From the NCBI GenBank assembly GCA_021018815.1, contig JAITYX010000032.1:6165501-6229500 (forward strand): 64,000 bases of DNA, given 5' to 3'. Positions 20,401 through 32,820 of this stretch are shown in pieces; within the stretch, counting starts at the first letter, position 1; each line of letters opens with the position of its first letter. Position numbers and translations under genes: made by a program. The stretch comes from Talinum fruticosum (taxonomy: Eukaryota; Streptophyta; Magnoliopsida; Caryophyllales; Talinaceae). The notes beneath the pieces are model-generated. The model was not told the DNA's origin. It did no database searches and worked only from the letters and a program-made list of their open reading frames with translations.

Positions 20401-23400
20401 CAAGACACAACTAGGTCAGAATAGAAAGGTGGCCTTGACTTACTACTCACAGAAAAAGAAGATGCAGTCTATTGAGATTTTTCTTTGATCCTCAGTCCTT
20501 TACAGTCTAATGTTGACATTATTGCCAAGTAATGGCTCTTTCAACTAATAGGGCCGACAAAGACCTATTCTGGCATATAAAACTGCTGCTGATGCCATAA
20601 AGACCATATCAACTAGCTTACAAGGGATTTTTCTCACATAAGATTAAGGCCCGCTATTCGCCACCTTGCATCACCAAAAAGATTCTAATACAAAATTCTG
20701 CCCATGTTTGCTATCTTATCCATTTTCTTATGAATCCCCAATTTTTGCAGTGAATACTCAGTAACTTTTTAAGATATCTGTACCAATAAATACTCAAATC
20801 ATGTCTCACTGTGTCTCTTCCAAATCTTATGATAAAAACTCTGAGTTGTGAACATTGCTTAAATATGTTCAGACAATAGTGACACAATTGAGAGGCAATA
20901 TCAAACCACATTACCTATTTAAAGGTGGTGTATCTCAATATATATTTTCTATCAGAACCTACTTGAATACAAGTTGAGAACACTGTTGATATGAGCTCAG
21001 GTTGATATTACCATATGTGATTTCATTATGAAGTATAAACTTATCAGACTAATGTGTTAATAAGATGTCCAGCATCATCTTTTCTCTTTGTATTACTTTG
21101 AACAATGCAGTGGCTGAGAATACATGCAGGTAAGAAAAATAATTTAAGAGTGCAGTGCTGAAGGTTTCAAACAGGCAAGTTACTTGATACATACCTAAAG
21201 TACGTTGGAAGCCAAGACAAACAAGTGTAATGTCCCCAACTTCCACAAAAATGAGCATATATCATAGCCCAGACAGCTGGGCTTTGAAAAAATGCTTTCC
21301 ATGGGACATCCTGTCAATAGATAGAGTTTTCAACAATTCAGTCGGACAGAAAACATTTCTAGTTAATGGAGTAATAAATATGCTCCCCAAATGCATAACA
21401 TAACTCAAAAATTAGTCACAACTTCATCAGGTACTTGTGATAAAATGCAAGTCTGGAGTTGTAGCTAGGACTGGAGGATAGGTAGAAATGAATCCTTTTA
21501 CCTTAAATGAGCTACGCAGCTCCTGCAATGAACTAATCCATGATTTATCACTTGATGTAACATCTGTCAATTATGAAGAAATATGATCAAGTTGTAGCAA
21601 GGTTTTTAAAAATCTGAGACAGGGAAAATATAAGTTGATATAGGCAGGTCTTCCAGGTTTTGAATTATATAGAGCAGGTAATATAATAGGTGCATAAACA
21701 TTAAGAATAGAAATGAGCCCAAATCAACCATGCATAGCTGAAGCTTGAAGTTAACGTAAAAGTTCATGGTAAGTAGAAGTTTTGTAGGATACTTGACAAA
21801 AAGCTATATTACAGATACTGAATAAACTTATTATCAGTTAGAATGAATAGTGACTTAGCCTAGCTGAAACTCTCCAGTGATTGAGCCCTCCATCTGTGCA
21901 GCGATTTACGGTTCAATTCATTGTACTTGTAGTATTTATAGAATATGTCCCAAGTAATCAATAACTAGTTACAGAGAATCAGAGCATTTACAGTACTAGA
22001 CCCAGAATTCCAGATACATTTTCCATGGCAAACACAAGAGGAATCTATTAACCAGATACAAATTATGAATATATTTGATCATGTAACAGAGTCTGTCCCA
22101 CAGAATGATATACAAGGATATCATGATCCCAAATCTCCAATATGTTAAGCCAGGAAACTATAGGCCCCCTTTTTATTATTCCATATGTTGTGATAGATCA
22201 GATGGTTATAGCATTGTATGCATGTAGTCTGCAGAAGCAAATCAGAACACTCAAGGGACTACTTAAGCTTCAGAAACATTCTTGAAATGGTGCAAGCATT
22301 TAAACATGAACCCAAGGCTTATGGAAACCAGCGTGAAATGAGAGGAAGAAAATGATAGTAGTTACCAAGTTTGCTTGAAGTTTCAGACACAGTGTCTCCC
22401 CGTCAATATACTGAAAGCCAAGAAACCTTCAATGTTTTGGAGGATCAAAGTCATACTTCAGTCAGCCTTCACTTTTGGCAAGTGAAAACCTACTGCTATG
22501 CAAAACCAACCAGGAATTCTCAATGGGATGGCTGTATATTAGATCAAGCAATCCACTTATTGCATGCAAGAAACATTTCACTCTAAACTAAGGAGAACAC
22601 ATGTGAAGAATTTCCTGCTATAAGTAACAAAGCACAAGAAAATACTGCCAGAGCATTAATAACAAATTAAACAACTAGTGATGAATATATGAATGAACTA
22701 ATAAATGTGTTTGCTCAGAGAGGACGGTTTCTTTTTGCCAAATTTTATTTCAGCACTTCACTCGTATGTCTGCAGGAACTTAACATTTCTTAATTTATAA
22801 GGAAAGAAGCAATTTAGTTTCAAGCCACAGGATCATATTTCCAGTGAATTTCGTATACTACCTCAAGCTTAAACATGGGGAAACACTATTTCCAAGTGAA
22901 AAAGTACGTTTATTTAAAAATACATTGGCCATTTCCATACATATGATAAAACTGTAAAAAAAAAATTTTTTAAAAACTAAAGATGTCCTACAATCTCAAA
23001 ATTGAAATAGGACAGAACATAGTAGAGTTATTGATTAGCTGCTTACCATGCAATTCCCAAAAGGCCAAATAAGTAAAATACATATTCCCAGCCAAAATTC
23101 TGAATAAGTGGAGGAGCCAAAAGAAGCCTGAGTTATAAGCAAAGAAAGCAGCCGGTCAAATTGAGATTATAGTAAAAAGTACCATGTCATTCACATATAA
23201 TTATTTTTCTTCATTAATTCTCTTTTTGACATCATTCAGTATTTTTCTTTTTTTGAGTTGTTAACCTAATAAAAAGGAACACTATGAGATAACGAGATGG
23301 CAACAATCTCATTATAATTAGCAAATGTAAACAAACCAAAATATTAGGCACAGTTAATGGGCCAGTACAATTACCACTTCTGGCAACAACAAAAGTCCAT

Positions 23401-26400
23401 TTGGGCAATATTTCAAGCTTAAAATTACAGTTAACCAAAGGAAAAGGATCATAAAATGTCCTCTACTTTGTCATATAAATATGTGAAAGTAGGCAGTCAA
23501 CATTTCTAAAACCTGAAGTGCAACATACACTGCCTCTCTCTTTCAAAAAAAAAAAACATACACTGCCTCTCTCCCATTTATGAGTAAGGTCATGTACATC
23601 CAACCCAACCTTCCACCTCCCAGCGTCTTCATTACTTCGAAGTGTATTGCTGTGGATTTAGATGAAATGGAATTTTCCAGAGAAAAATGAAATTCAAGAA
23701 GCATACCCAGTCACACTTCCTACACTGAGACCACCAAAGACAAATGCAACAGCTCGTGAGCGCTCCTCCAATGGTATGGACCTGTATTTGCATTTGAGAA
23801 TTTATACATGGTGACAAAAGGACGTTCCATTAATAACAAAGAATGAAATGTGCCACATTGAAGTAAATCTGCAGACCTTAATGCTTCATTGTTTCTTTAC
23901 AGTATTGAACTTTGGAAGCATTTATTGAGAGCCAAACAGAAAAGGAATATTTTTAAATGTGGTGCAATTCAATAAACAAGGAGAAAGCATAGATACAATG
24001 GTGAGGTAACAAGATGTTTGGATAAGTCAACAACTACTTTCACAAAATTATGCGATAGTAAGATAGGTAGTGCTAAAGAAGCAAAAGAACATTTCTTCTT
24101 TTTTTTTTTGTGAGGGGGGAAGAGGGGGTGTGGCTTAACACAACCAGATATGATAACATGTGCATTTGAAGCAAACTATTAGAAGTTAGAACAGTATGGA
24201 AGTCACCTCAATAGTGGATGAGTTGCCTAAATGTTTGGAAAACAAATTGTTTGTTCCTCCAGGTTCTATGTAATTTCAGCTTATGCATGACAGAAAAATT
24301 GCCATGTATGCTGACATAACAACCTATAATGCAGTTTGATATCCAAAACTTTGGAATGTAAATGGGAAAACTGAAATAAAAAAGACTGTAACACCACAAG
24401 CTAATCTTCTGTCACACATACCTGGCAATAAGATCAGTTGCAGCTGATGGTGAAACGCCTTCTCCTATTCCAACCTAAAATTCAAGGACAGTGGAAATGA
24501 TCAGTAAATTAAGATAGTCTCCTATGACAAGCTAATAGGTCGAACCTAAATAACACCCTCACCCCCAAACCAAAAAAAAAAATGAAAACTCTCCCGCACA
24601 CACAGAGAGATTCCCAAAATGGAAGAAATGCAGTATACTAGTTTTGATGTCAGAATCAATACAGGAAGTTCAGTAAGCACCATACCAAGACCCTAGACAA
24701 CACCAATCCCGGCATATATCCCGCTAGGACAGGAACTAAAGTTGTGGCCAATGACCAAGCCAGAACACCAATTGCAAGAACTTTCCTGCATGAGGAGAAG
24801 CACAATGGTGAGAGCCACCGCCTAAAAGATGATGTCTAAAGAAAGAGACAGCTTTACAAAGTAAGCAACATTTACACATGTGAATAGATAGAATCTTGTG
24901 ACAGACGACAAAGGAAGATACGAGAATAAGAAAAAAAAATCAAAATGGACTAGTCAGAACTCAGTAGTCGAACGACATTAGAGAACTTATATATTGAGCT
25001 CTACTCAACGTCTTGCCAGCAGAATTCTACCTAGTTTCACCAGCCTGTAAAACTAAATCAAATGAAACTTCCAGCATAGCTCACACAATATGCAAGTTTC
25101 CAATTTCAATCCCAGCAATAGTCAAAAACAAATTGTGAGTCATGTCTCAAGAAAAGAAGGATCTTCAAAGAGATAAAAGGGCATGCTAGAATATCTTCAT
25201 CCTCTTGCAGCTGGAGGACATTTAGAATTCATGCTAGACCGTTAAGTTTACTGTATGCAGCGATAATGACCCTCTCTCAGAGTTTAAAATCATGTTTCAA
25301 AATCACTAAGTAGTGCCAAAGAAGCCATTCAACTCATTGAATGAATGCTCCAAATGATTTAGGAGGTCACCAGGCCAGAGTTGAAGATTTTTAGAAAAAT
25401 GTCTGGCAAGTGTCAAATTGAAATTGTCCTCCAGCAGACCGCTAATGTTCTATGATATTTTATGACCATTGTGTAGAGGTCATTAGAAGTAACTACAAAA
25501 CCTGCTTTACATCATCGTATAATCTTGCATCAAATTTTCATGATGAACCACTATGGTTACTGCTTTTCTTTAGAGCATCTTTTTATCCTAATGATTCAGG
25601 AGTAATGTGCCAAAAACCTCTGACGACTCCCAAAAATGAAGGGCATTGTATATGATTTTCAGGATTTCTTTAAACATCCAGAAAAAGGTCAAACAGTGCA
25701 CCCCTCTCCTTGATGTGAACTGGGAGAGAAAAAATAGTGCGGTGAAATAACAATCACATATGCAGTGAATAGACTCATAAAAAAAATAGAGAAGAGCATG
25801 AACCGTATGAAGTTCAAATTTTCAGTTTCTAAGACTGACCTGCCACCAAAAATCTTTGCTAGCCATCCACCAGGTAACTGACTCAGTGCATAACCCCAAA
25901 AGAAGGACGATTGTACCAATCCAGCCATTGATGAATTCCATCCAAACTGGTGTGACATTGGAATTATAGCAACACTCAAGTTCACCTATTGGCAATAGAT
26001 AAGAATTTATCACAGAAAAGGTTAATTTGGAACAAAATAACAATAACCCAGATAAGCAAAAGTGACCAACTTCCAACAAGCCAATTGCTAAAAATAACAG
26101 AAATTCCTGACAAAACATGCATGAAAACTTCCACCAAATGATCGAAGAACACTGAAACAACATGAAACTTTGGACAGACATTCCATTCAATTCAACAGAC
26201 AATATCAGTTTAAATTAAAGCCACATAAAAATGGCCCACCACCTAATTGCAAAATAATAAACATGCATAAAAAAATAAAACCCAAATTGCCCAACAAAAC
26301 CATCCATTGCCCACAAATACATATCTTCGATAAAAGATTGATAGAGAAACACTAAACAGAACAGATAACAGAAGCCCAAAAAATGAACAAAATGTATCTC

Positions 26401-26850
26401 ATATAAAGCATGGTAAACAAGAAAAAAAGGGTGAAATTGAATTACTTTATCCATGTTACAAATGACGAAAGCCAAGGAAGTGGTGCCAATAAGCTTGTAT
26501 CTTTGAGGCAAATTCTTCCAAGGAGGCCATTTCCACTCAAAACCCTCTTCTCTAGCACTCCTGCCATGATCAAATTGACCCTCAGGAGGAGCAGCTGATA
26601 CAGATACAACCTGGTCTACTTCATCATCAGTCTTCAGCCTAGTAACCACACTCCCAGGTACTCTTCTACCCAAAGAAACGTCTTCTCTCTCCTTCAACCC
26701 AGAAAAGAATCTGACTTTCAAATGGGTCTTTGAGGGCACAAGACGCAGCAAATGGGGGTGCTGATGAACAAGAGTTGAAGCTCGAAAAGTTGTACGATTT
26801 GTAAAAGAGTTAGTGGTATTGGTATGTGTTTGTAGAGTGAAATTCGCCAT
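17495..26850 (-). CDS. PHT4;4: Plastid PHT4;4/ANTR2-type anion transporter (probable ascorbate/phosphate transporter), 15 exons
   Basis: A major facilitator protein of the plastid envelope. The Arabidopsis orthologue PHT4;4 carries ascorbate into chloroplasts. Exons in transcript order: 26446-26850, 25840-25985, 24686-24785, 24422-24474, 23707-23781, 23047-23127, 22366-22426, 21502-21563, 21195-21310, 19843-19879, 19042-19137, 18544-18685, 18411-18463, 17690-17776, 17495-17599. All introns are GT-AG and phases agree except at exon 7. About 539 residues: a serine/threonine-rich transit peptide, then WPPWKNLPQRYKLIG and CNMDK before the first helices, the MFS loop GGWLAKIFGGR (174-184), FCGSWGHYTCLSWLPTYF, and LYCTHQDMSPEYAS near the end. 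The start is the ATG giving MANFTLQ, preferred to one 10 codons upstream because a plastid signal usually begins so. Exon 7 is one base short (run of four C at 22398-22401), shifting the frame between GFQYID and TVSETSSKL. Confidence 0.9.
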
Positions 26851-28011
26851 TTTGAAGAAACTACTATAATTGATTAACAATTGGGGTTATAAGCTTCGTA
26901 TGATGAACAAGTTCAATTCAATGAGTGGTTTGACCAGGAGAGAAAGAGCGAGAGATGGCGTGCCCAACTAGAAACGTTTTCTGTTCTCTCACAAAGTCCT
27001 TAACCTTTTTCTTGTTTTGTTTTCTTCCTCAGAAGAGAGGATGTGGGCAGGCCACGTCAGAGTTGTATTTCACGGCTTTGGTACATTTGGGACCCACTTT
27101 TCTATATGACGAGGCATGAAACTTTTCTTTAATTTGGGCTTTCTTCCTTTAAACATGTTTACTTTGACTTGGTTAAGAGTATGAGATTTTTTTTTGTTTG
27201 AAGGATAAGCGAAATAACTAAGTGATAGTCTTTATCATAAAAATTCGATGTAAATTATTTGAATTGAGTGTAAAAAAAAAATTAGTACGAGAAATAGATA
27301 ACATGAGATTTCTTTTATCATACATCATACATGAAAGATAGAAAAAGAAAAGAGAATAATATTTGACTCTTATTCTCATCATCTGTTTTTCTCCGTAATG
27401 CATATACACAAATTATCTATTAAATAAAGATGATAAAAAAAGTATTTCTTCAATACAACAAAGGATAATTCTAACTTATCAATAATATGAGGTATGTATG
27501 GGTCGGATACTCGATGCATAGTATTAACCAAAGAGTAAGGGATGAGGAGATTATAAGTCGATTTTAATAACTCAACATTTAATCTTTGAATCAGATCTTA
27601 TCGGCATACTACTTAATGACATAATATTTGCAATGAAGGCTTATGTTAAGCAACCAAATGCAAATAATGAATATATCAATTTAAACAAAATCAAGCATCC
27701 AAATTCAAATAAGTTGATAATAAGGTCATTAAATTTAAACCCAAAGTGAACTGAGCTCATGAAGCCTGTATTGAGAAAACCCCAAAGGGCACACCTACCC
27801 AACCCCCACAAGAAAACACAAAGGAATAGGAAGCAAAACACATGGGTGTTAATTAATTCATCCAACCACTAAAAACCTCTTTTTATCCCTTAATAGCATA
27901 TGATAGCTGGTTCTTGGCAAGAGCTTGGCTACTATTTTTACTAAACCCCATCATCAGGAATATAATTATGATCTCCTTATTCCTCCTCCCCCACATTCTC
28001 TGATTAGCAAG
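26851..28011. other. Intergenic region between transporter and small ORF
   Basis: It contains the 5' UTR and promoter of the minus-strand transporter (about 26851-27100, less AT-rich) and then AT-rich DNA. I see no further gene or repeat. Confidence 0.5.
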
Positions 28012-28356
28012 ATGGAGGTTGATCAGGTAGACCAAGAGAGGAGGAGGAGGGGCAGGCCTAATAAGTCCAGCATTACTCCCAGGAACACCACTCCGACTCT
28101 GACTCTGACTCCGACTCCTACTCCGACCAATAATATTACTGCCAACAATGCAGACCAGAAGACTAGGGCCTTGGATGACATTGAAGACTCTGCTTTTGCT
28201 GCTCAAGCTGAGGAATCCACCTCCCGAGGTGGAGGCGGTGGTGCTGGTGGTCGGATGGTGGAGGAGCCCACTGTCACCAGCAAATGTGACGCCAACCACG
28301 CGCACACAAGGCGGCGCCGTAAGAGTATCGACCCAAAACGTTCTCCCTTGGTTTAA
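28012..28356 (+). CDS. Small basic protein with an AT-hook-like motif, unidentified
   Basis: A 114-codon frame from an ATG at 28012, with a longer upstream open stretch that has no ATG. Near the N-terminus is RRRRGRPNKS, whose RGRP core is the DNA minor-groove-binding AT-hook. A threonine/proline repeat region (LTLTPTPTPTN) follows, encoded by an imperfect ACTCCG/ACTCTG microsatellite. Then come an acidic stretch (DDIEDSAF), a glycine run, and a basic C-terminus RRRRKS...KRSPLV. It could be a small nuclear regulator or the last exon of a larger gene, since an AG precedes the open stretch at about 27958. It is flanked by intergenic DNA. I do not recognise a family, and low-complexity composition means it may be non-coding. 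Confidence 0.4.
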   Translation: MEVDQVDQERRRRGRPNKSSITPRNTTPTLTLTPTPTPTNNITANNADQKTRALDDIEDSAFAAQAEESTSRGGGGGAGGRMVEEPTVTSKCDANHAHTRRRRKSIDPKRSPLV

Positions 28357-29656
28357 GATCACATCAGGTTGAGGGCTTTGCTAAGCTGATAAAATGTTGA
28401 GTTTTCAACTTATATATTTTGCTATGTTTGGATGGATGAAGCTGGGGTTGGAATTTCTAGTGCCATCTTTTTTGTAATGTATTGCATTTACATGAAACAA
28501 ATTGGATTCATTTTCAATATTCATTTAGTACTCTTTAATTGGTGTCAACTAATTTAATTTGTTTGGTGCAATTTATATTAATTTTGCGTATGCCTCTCTT
28601 TGGCCCTGCCGTTATTTTTGGATCATGCACTATACAATAACTCTAAGTTGCAACATCACATGTTAGCTTCTGGTTTGTCTCATCATACTCTAACCTCAAT
28701 TTTATTACTATAGTTGAGCAGCCAGTCACCCTATTTCCTCCCTCCCCTTTCCTACGGTTCAATCCAGGGAGCACAATTGTTTCTTGCACGAGGAATTTAT
28801 ATGATGTTATCAGTAATAAATGGATTTGACAATCCCCTGTCTCTGGCCCAATAAAGCCTTTTGGGCTTCCCTAACATATGGTGTTTAGAAGGTGGGCCTG
28901 CTTATGGAAGAAAATTTTATTATTATTTACCAGTTATCAATATCTTTTTAAATATATAAATTTCAGTATTTTTTTAATTTTTTTATCATTAATAAGCTCA
29001 AAAGAGCTATGGAAAAACGATAAATGAAATTGATTAGCGTTGGTTGCCCTCTTGGATACTATATTGTCTTTGCTTGGGAAATAGTTAAGAATGGTTAGAA
29101 CACTTAGTCCTATGAGTTTATCAAGTGAGTGTTACCTCAATGATAAGCACTCCACACTTTCATTCTCTCTATCAGGGTTCACAATTTTTCTACTAAGTAT
29201 GCAAAAAGTTGGAATGTGTTGTGGGTTTGGGCTTTAAGCCTAAGGATATTAAAGTTTTCAATAGGAACCCATTAGAACATATTTACAAGAACAAATTTTA
29301 CTAACTAAAAAATATACTAACATATTGTGATTTGTACATTTTATTTTCTAGTGATGTTTTTCATTTAATTACGCAGCATGATGTTAGGATTTAATTTTAT
29401 TAGTATATTCTAAGAAATCCTAAAAGATATTCTAATCACAATCAATTACTTAGAGTGCAGGATAAAATCTTTCACATAAAGGAAACGACAATATAATATT
29501 TTCTATTATGAAATTGGAACAAAATCCGATAAACACAATAAGTAAACAAATAAATAAATAAAGGCAGACGAAATCCTAAAACAATATGCTAAGATAATTA
29601 ATTATTGATGAAAGGCATGCAGCACAATTAATATAGTAAATCGACGTGGTACGTGG
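28357..29656. other. Gene-free AT-rich stretch
   Basis: A possible LTR-like start TGTTAGGATTT occurs at 29383, but I could not find a matching end, so I do not call an element. Nothing else stands out. Confidence 0.4.
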
Positions 29657-29929
29657 ATGACTTGTATAAATTCAATCCACCCTAAGTCTTGCAATACCAA
29701 GACCCTAAAAAACTCTCAGAAATCAATAAACGTCAATTTCAAAACAGCATACAGAAAAATGTTGTTCGATATTTTGACAGTAATGATACTACTGTGCATG
29801 ATATTATGTGTTATTATCATTCCACTTGCGTTATGTTGGTGTTGTCTGGGCAAAGGATCGCCAAAGGCCGCCACCGGGGACGGTGAAGAAGAAGAGGAAG
29901 AAGAGGAAGTTACCGATGAAGAAGCTTGA
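29657..29929 (+). CDS. Possible small single-pass membrane protein with acidic tail
   Basis: A 90-codon frame. An internal ATG at 29759 would give a tidier product: one hydrophobic helix (ILTVMILLCMILCVIIIPLALCW) followed by CCLGKGSPKAA and a run of eight glutamates before VTDEEA. The glutamate run comes from a GAAGAG repeat. Nothing upstream identifies a promoter, and no family is recognised. It may be a chance frame through low-complexity DNA. Confidence 0.25.
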   Translation: MTCINSIHPKSCNTKTLKNSQKSINVNFKTAYRKMLFDILTVMILLCMILCVIIIPLALCWCCLGKGSPKAATGDGEEEEEEEEVTDEEA

Positions 29930-30844
29930 CAACAGCGATGATAAGCTATCCACAATAAGCCATCTTTACACAAGTAATTTGGGGGTTTCTTTTATTCCAT
30001 TCAGCAATATATACTTATGTATTTTTCTTCTCCTTGTACTGAAAATTTTAACTTTTTTCTTTTTCTAGATAATTTGCGACAATAGTTCCCCATGCAAAAA
30101 GATTATTATTCAATAAATTCTCTATTTTTAAGTTTCATGCCCAAACCCCAAGACAACGTATATTTAGTGAGATTCACTCACCTGTCTTGCTAAACATAGA
30201 TGGTAAACTAAATATTGCAAATGTCGTTTAAGTGTTTTCAAATAAACGCTTTGATGACAGCCTAGTACATGCAAGTATATTAAGAAAACAACAATGCTTC
30301 CTCTAAATTTGTTTTTATCATTAATATTGCCAGTAGTCAGGCCGAAAAGACGAGTACAATACAATAGACCAACAACTACTTTACCATACGAGTGGGGATT
30401 GCTTGGAAGTTCCTAGCCAGTATTAAGGACATAATTAACTGCCTTCTTCTGAGTTTTTTACCATAAAGTTATCCTCCATCTTATGGTGTACTTTGGTCCT
30501 GTTGCATCACAACTTTGGTCCTCAGGACCATAACATTTATAGGTTGTCCTCGGGACCATAACATTTATATGCATGTCATAATAACAAGATTCTATAATCA
30601 ACTTATATACACATGAAATGAGATTATTACAAATATCTCAGGGTTAATAATGGAGCGATATATAATAAAATCACCCAGAATCATGATCACAACTCTGCCT
30701 GGAGCTTATGCAGGAGCACCCGCCCTTCAGTCAAGGATATACACCGATGGAGATGAGCAATTCCTTTTCATACAGATGGCTGTTGCAATGGCTGTTGCAG
30801 AAGAATCCAATGTCAATGATCTGCTTGTAGATGAATGCTACAGC
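29930..30844. other. Gene-free stretch
   Basis: AT-rich spacer. It has a short direct repetition GGTCCTCAGGACCATAACATTTATA / GTCCTCGGGACCATAACATTTATA near 30512-30570 (described as two similar 24-25 base units). A 67-codon ORF at 30650-30853 is not recognised. Confidence 0.4.
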
Positions 30845-31140
30845 AATGTATAACTTAGAAGCTCTAAATTCTACATACAATCTCCCATAGCCACTCAACG
30901 ACATTCTCTCAATGACGAACAGCAGAGATCAGCGGCATAGAAGCTCACTACCACAACATGTGACATGAATCATGATTCTAATGGAGTCAAATGTATGAAA
31001 TCTAGCTTGTAATTACCAAGAAGAATACACACTGGTACCACAAAGTGTGTCACTGAAGAATTAACTCAACCAGCTCATTACCAGAACAATAACACAATCT
31101 GCTCAGTATAAGCACAGCAGTCAATTTCTCTCGACATTCC
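30845..31140. repeat. Diverged duplicate of the 3' flank of the arogenate dehydrogenase gene
   Basis: It aligns with 32480-32820 through shared blocks CTCCCATAGCCACTCAA, TGGAGTCAAATGTATG, AACTTGTAATTACCAAGAAGA (or CTTGTAATTACC), AGAATTAACT/ACAATTAACT and GCAGTCAATTT. The match ends where the dehydrogenase coding region would begin, and no coding duplicate follows. Confidence 0.7.
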
Positions 31141-32479
31141 TGGCAGAACTGAAAAAAGTTTAGTTAAGGTTTCATCCAATTTCTGAGCAATATAATCAAG
31201 AATACTAGGGCCTGACCCTTGAGTTGAACCCCAAGAGAAGCGAGTAAGAAACCCTCCTAGATTATCAACACAGTCGAAAGTCGACTCAAATAATGGGAAC
31301 TAAAACTAACCACACTGAATATTCAACAATCAGAATCATCAACCCTGTTGGAGCCAATGCAGGAGCACCATCCAGTTGCAAGAGTTGATGGTTTATTATT
31401 CTTGCACAATCAGCAGCAAAGTTCGGTTAACTGTTGACAGTTGACCATTAAAATGTAACTTGAGAGTTCTGACTGGATAGTCTCCTAAATGATAGCGATA
31501 ATATAACAAGAATAATTGGATACAATTAAAACACAAGCATAGCAAGTCCCAGGGAAAGGCATAAAATCAAAGATTTCATCGACAAACATAGAACAGAAAC
31601 CTCTGAACCACAGAATTTTGCACAATAAGCATTAAAGAGCCAGATCAGACACTTAAAAAGACGTAAAGCATTTACCTTTTTTCAAAAAGGAGTCTTTCTG
31701 CTCTTGTCGACAAATTTTCATCCCTTGGGCAATTTGCTGTTCAGCAATACAACTTCATAACCAGCAGCAGTTAATCAACCCTCTCTAACATCCCCAAAAT
31801 TCCTCATTGCACACAAATGGCAATGAGAATAAGCTACAGCTGTTCACGACAAGAGAACGAACCATATATTCGCGGAAAAATCTCATATGATTTGTTTTGT
31901 ATGATGAATCCTCCAACTCATGCAAAACATGAGAAACCACACAAAGTGTCAAAAATCAAATCGTAACAGGCTAGAGGCTCTCTGCTCCAGCATGTATCAG
32001 AAGCACCATGATTGTTTTAAGTTCATTTAAAGAAGCAAAAGGACAAGAGAACAGGGCAGATTTATCAAAGCAGTTTTCCTTATTAAACAAAATGTTAACT
32101 TTATTGTTCACAATGGAATAAACATAGCAGCAGATTTACGCCGCAGTCTCATACAGGCCTCATTGCCCAAGCATACAGACAGTTAAAAATGACATGGTCT
32201 GCTGTGAACAAAGTTACATAAACAACCCGAAAAGAAAATTTTCTATTAAAAAACGAAAAAGTTATTGTACAGGTTTTCAATAAAGTTTTGAATGATGTGA
32301 TATGTTCACCCTCACCATAGCATACGATCTTGCACAAAATCTCTTTGACTGCAAATTCAGCCAATTTAGCAGCACCCAACAGTTTAAAATTCCATGGTGA
32401 AGCCTTTATCCTTCTTACACAGATAACTGATGAAGTTGTAAAATCCAGCGCAATGAACGGCTTGGAGATGATTGCTTCG
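31141..32479. other. Gene-free stretch between the two duplicate blocks
   Basis: It holds a short repeat of the phrase AGAATCAT...GGAGC...ATGCAGGAGCACC, found at both 30682-30720 and 31330-31370. Otherwise nothing was recognised. Confidence 0.4.
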
Positions 32480-32820
32480 GAAAAATGTAAGTTGGAAGCT
32501 CTAATGGCTGTATACAAACTCCCATAGCCACTCAAAAACCATGGACCATAACTTTGTCATGACTTGGGTCATTCAACCAAACTGCTGAAGCACTGAATGG
32601 CATTCTCACACTGCTGAACAGCGGCGTAGAAACTCACAGACTACCACACCAAGTGACATGATTTCATTGGAGTCAAATGTATGCAATCTAACTTGTAATT
32701 ACCAAGAAGATTGCAAACTAGTACTACAAAGTTTGTCACCAAACAATTAACTGAACTAGGTCATTTACAACAACGATAACACAATCCACTCACGATAAGC
32801 AGAGCAGTCAATTTATCTCG
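32480..32820. repeat. 3' flank / probable 3' UTR of arogenate dehydrogenase, partner of the 30845-31140 block
   Basis: It lies immediately downstream of the minus-strand dehydrogenase stop codon and matches 30845-31140. It probably carries the 3' UTR. Confidence 0.65.

Noticed and set aside
29380..29720. Possible LTR starting TGTTAGG with a CGACGTGG-type region downstream
   Set aside because: No matching second LTR, no CA end and no target duplication could be found by eye.
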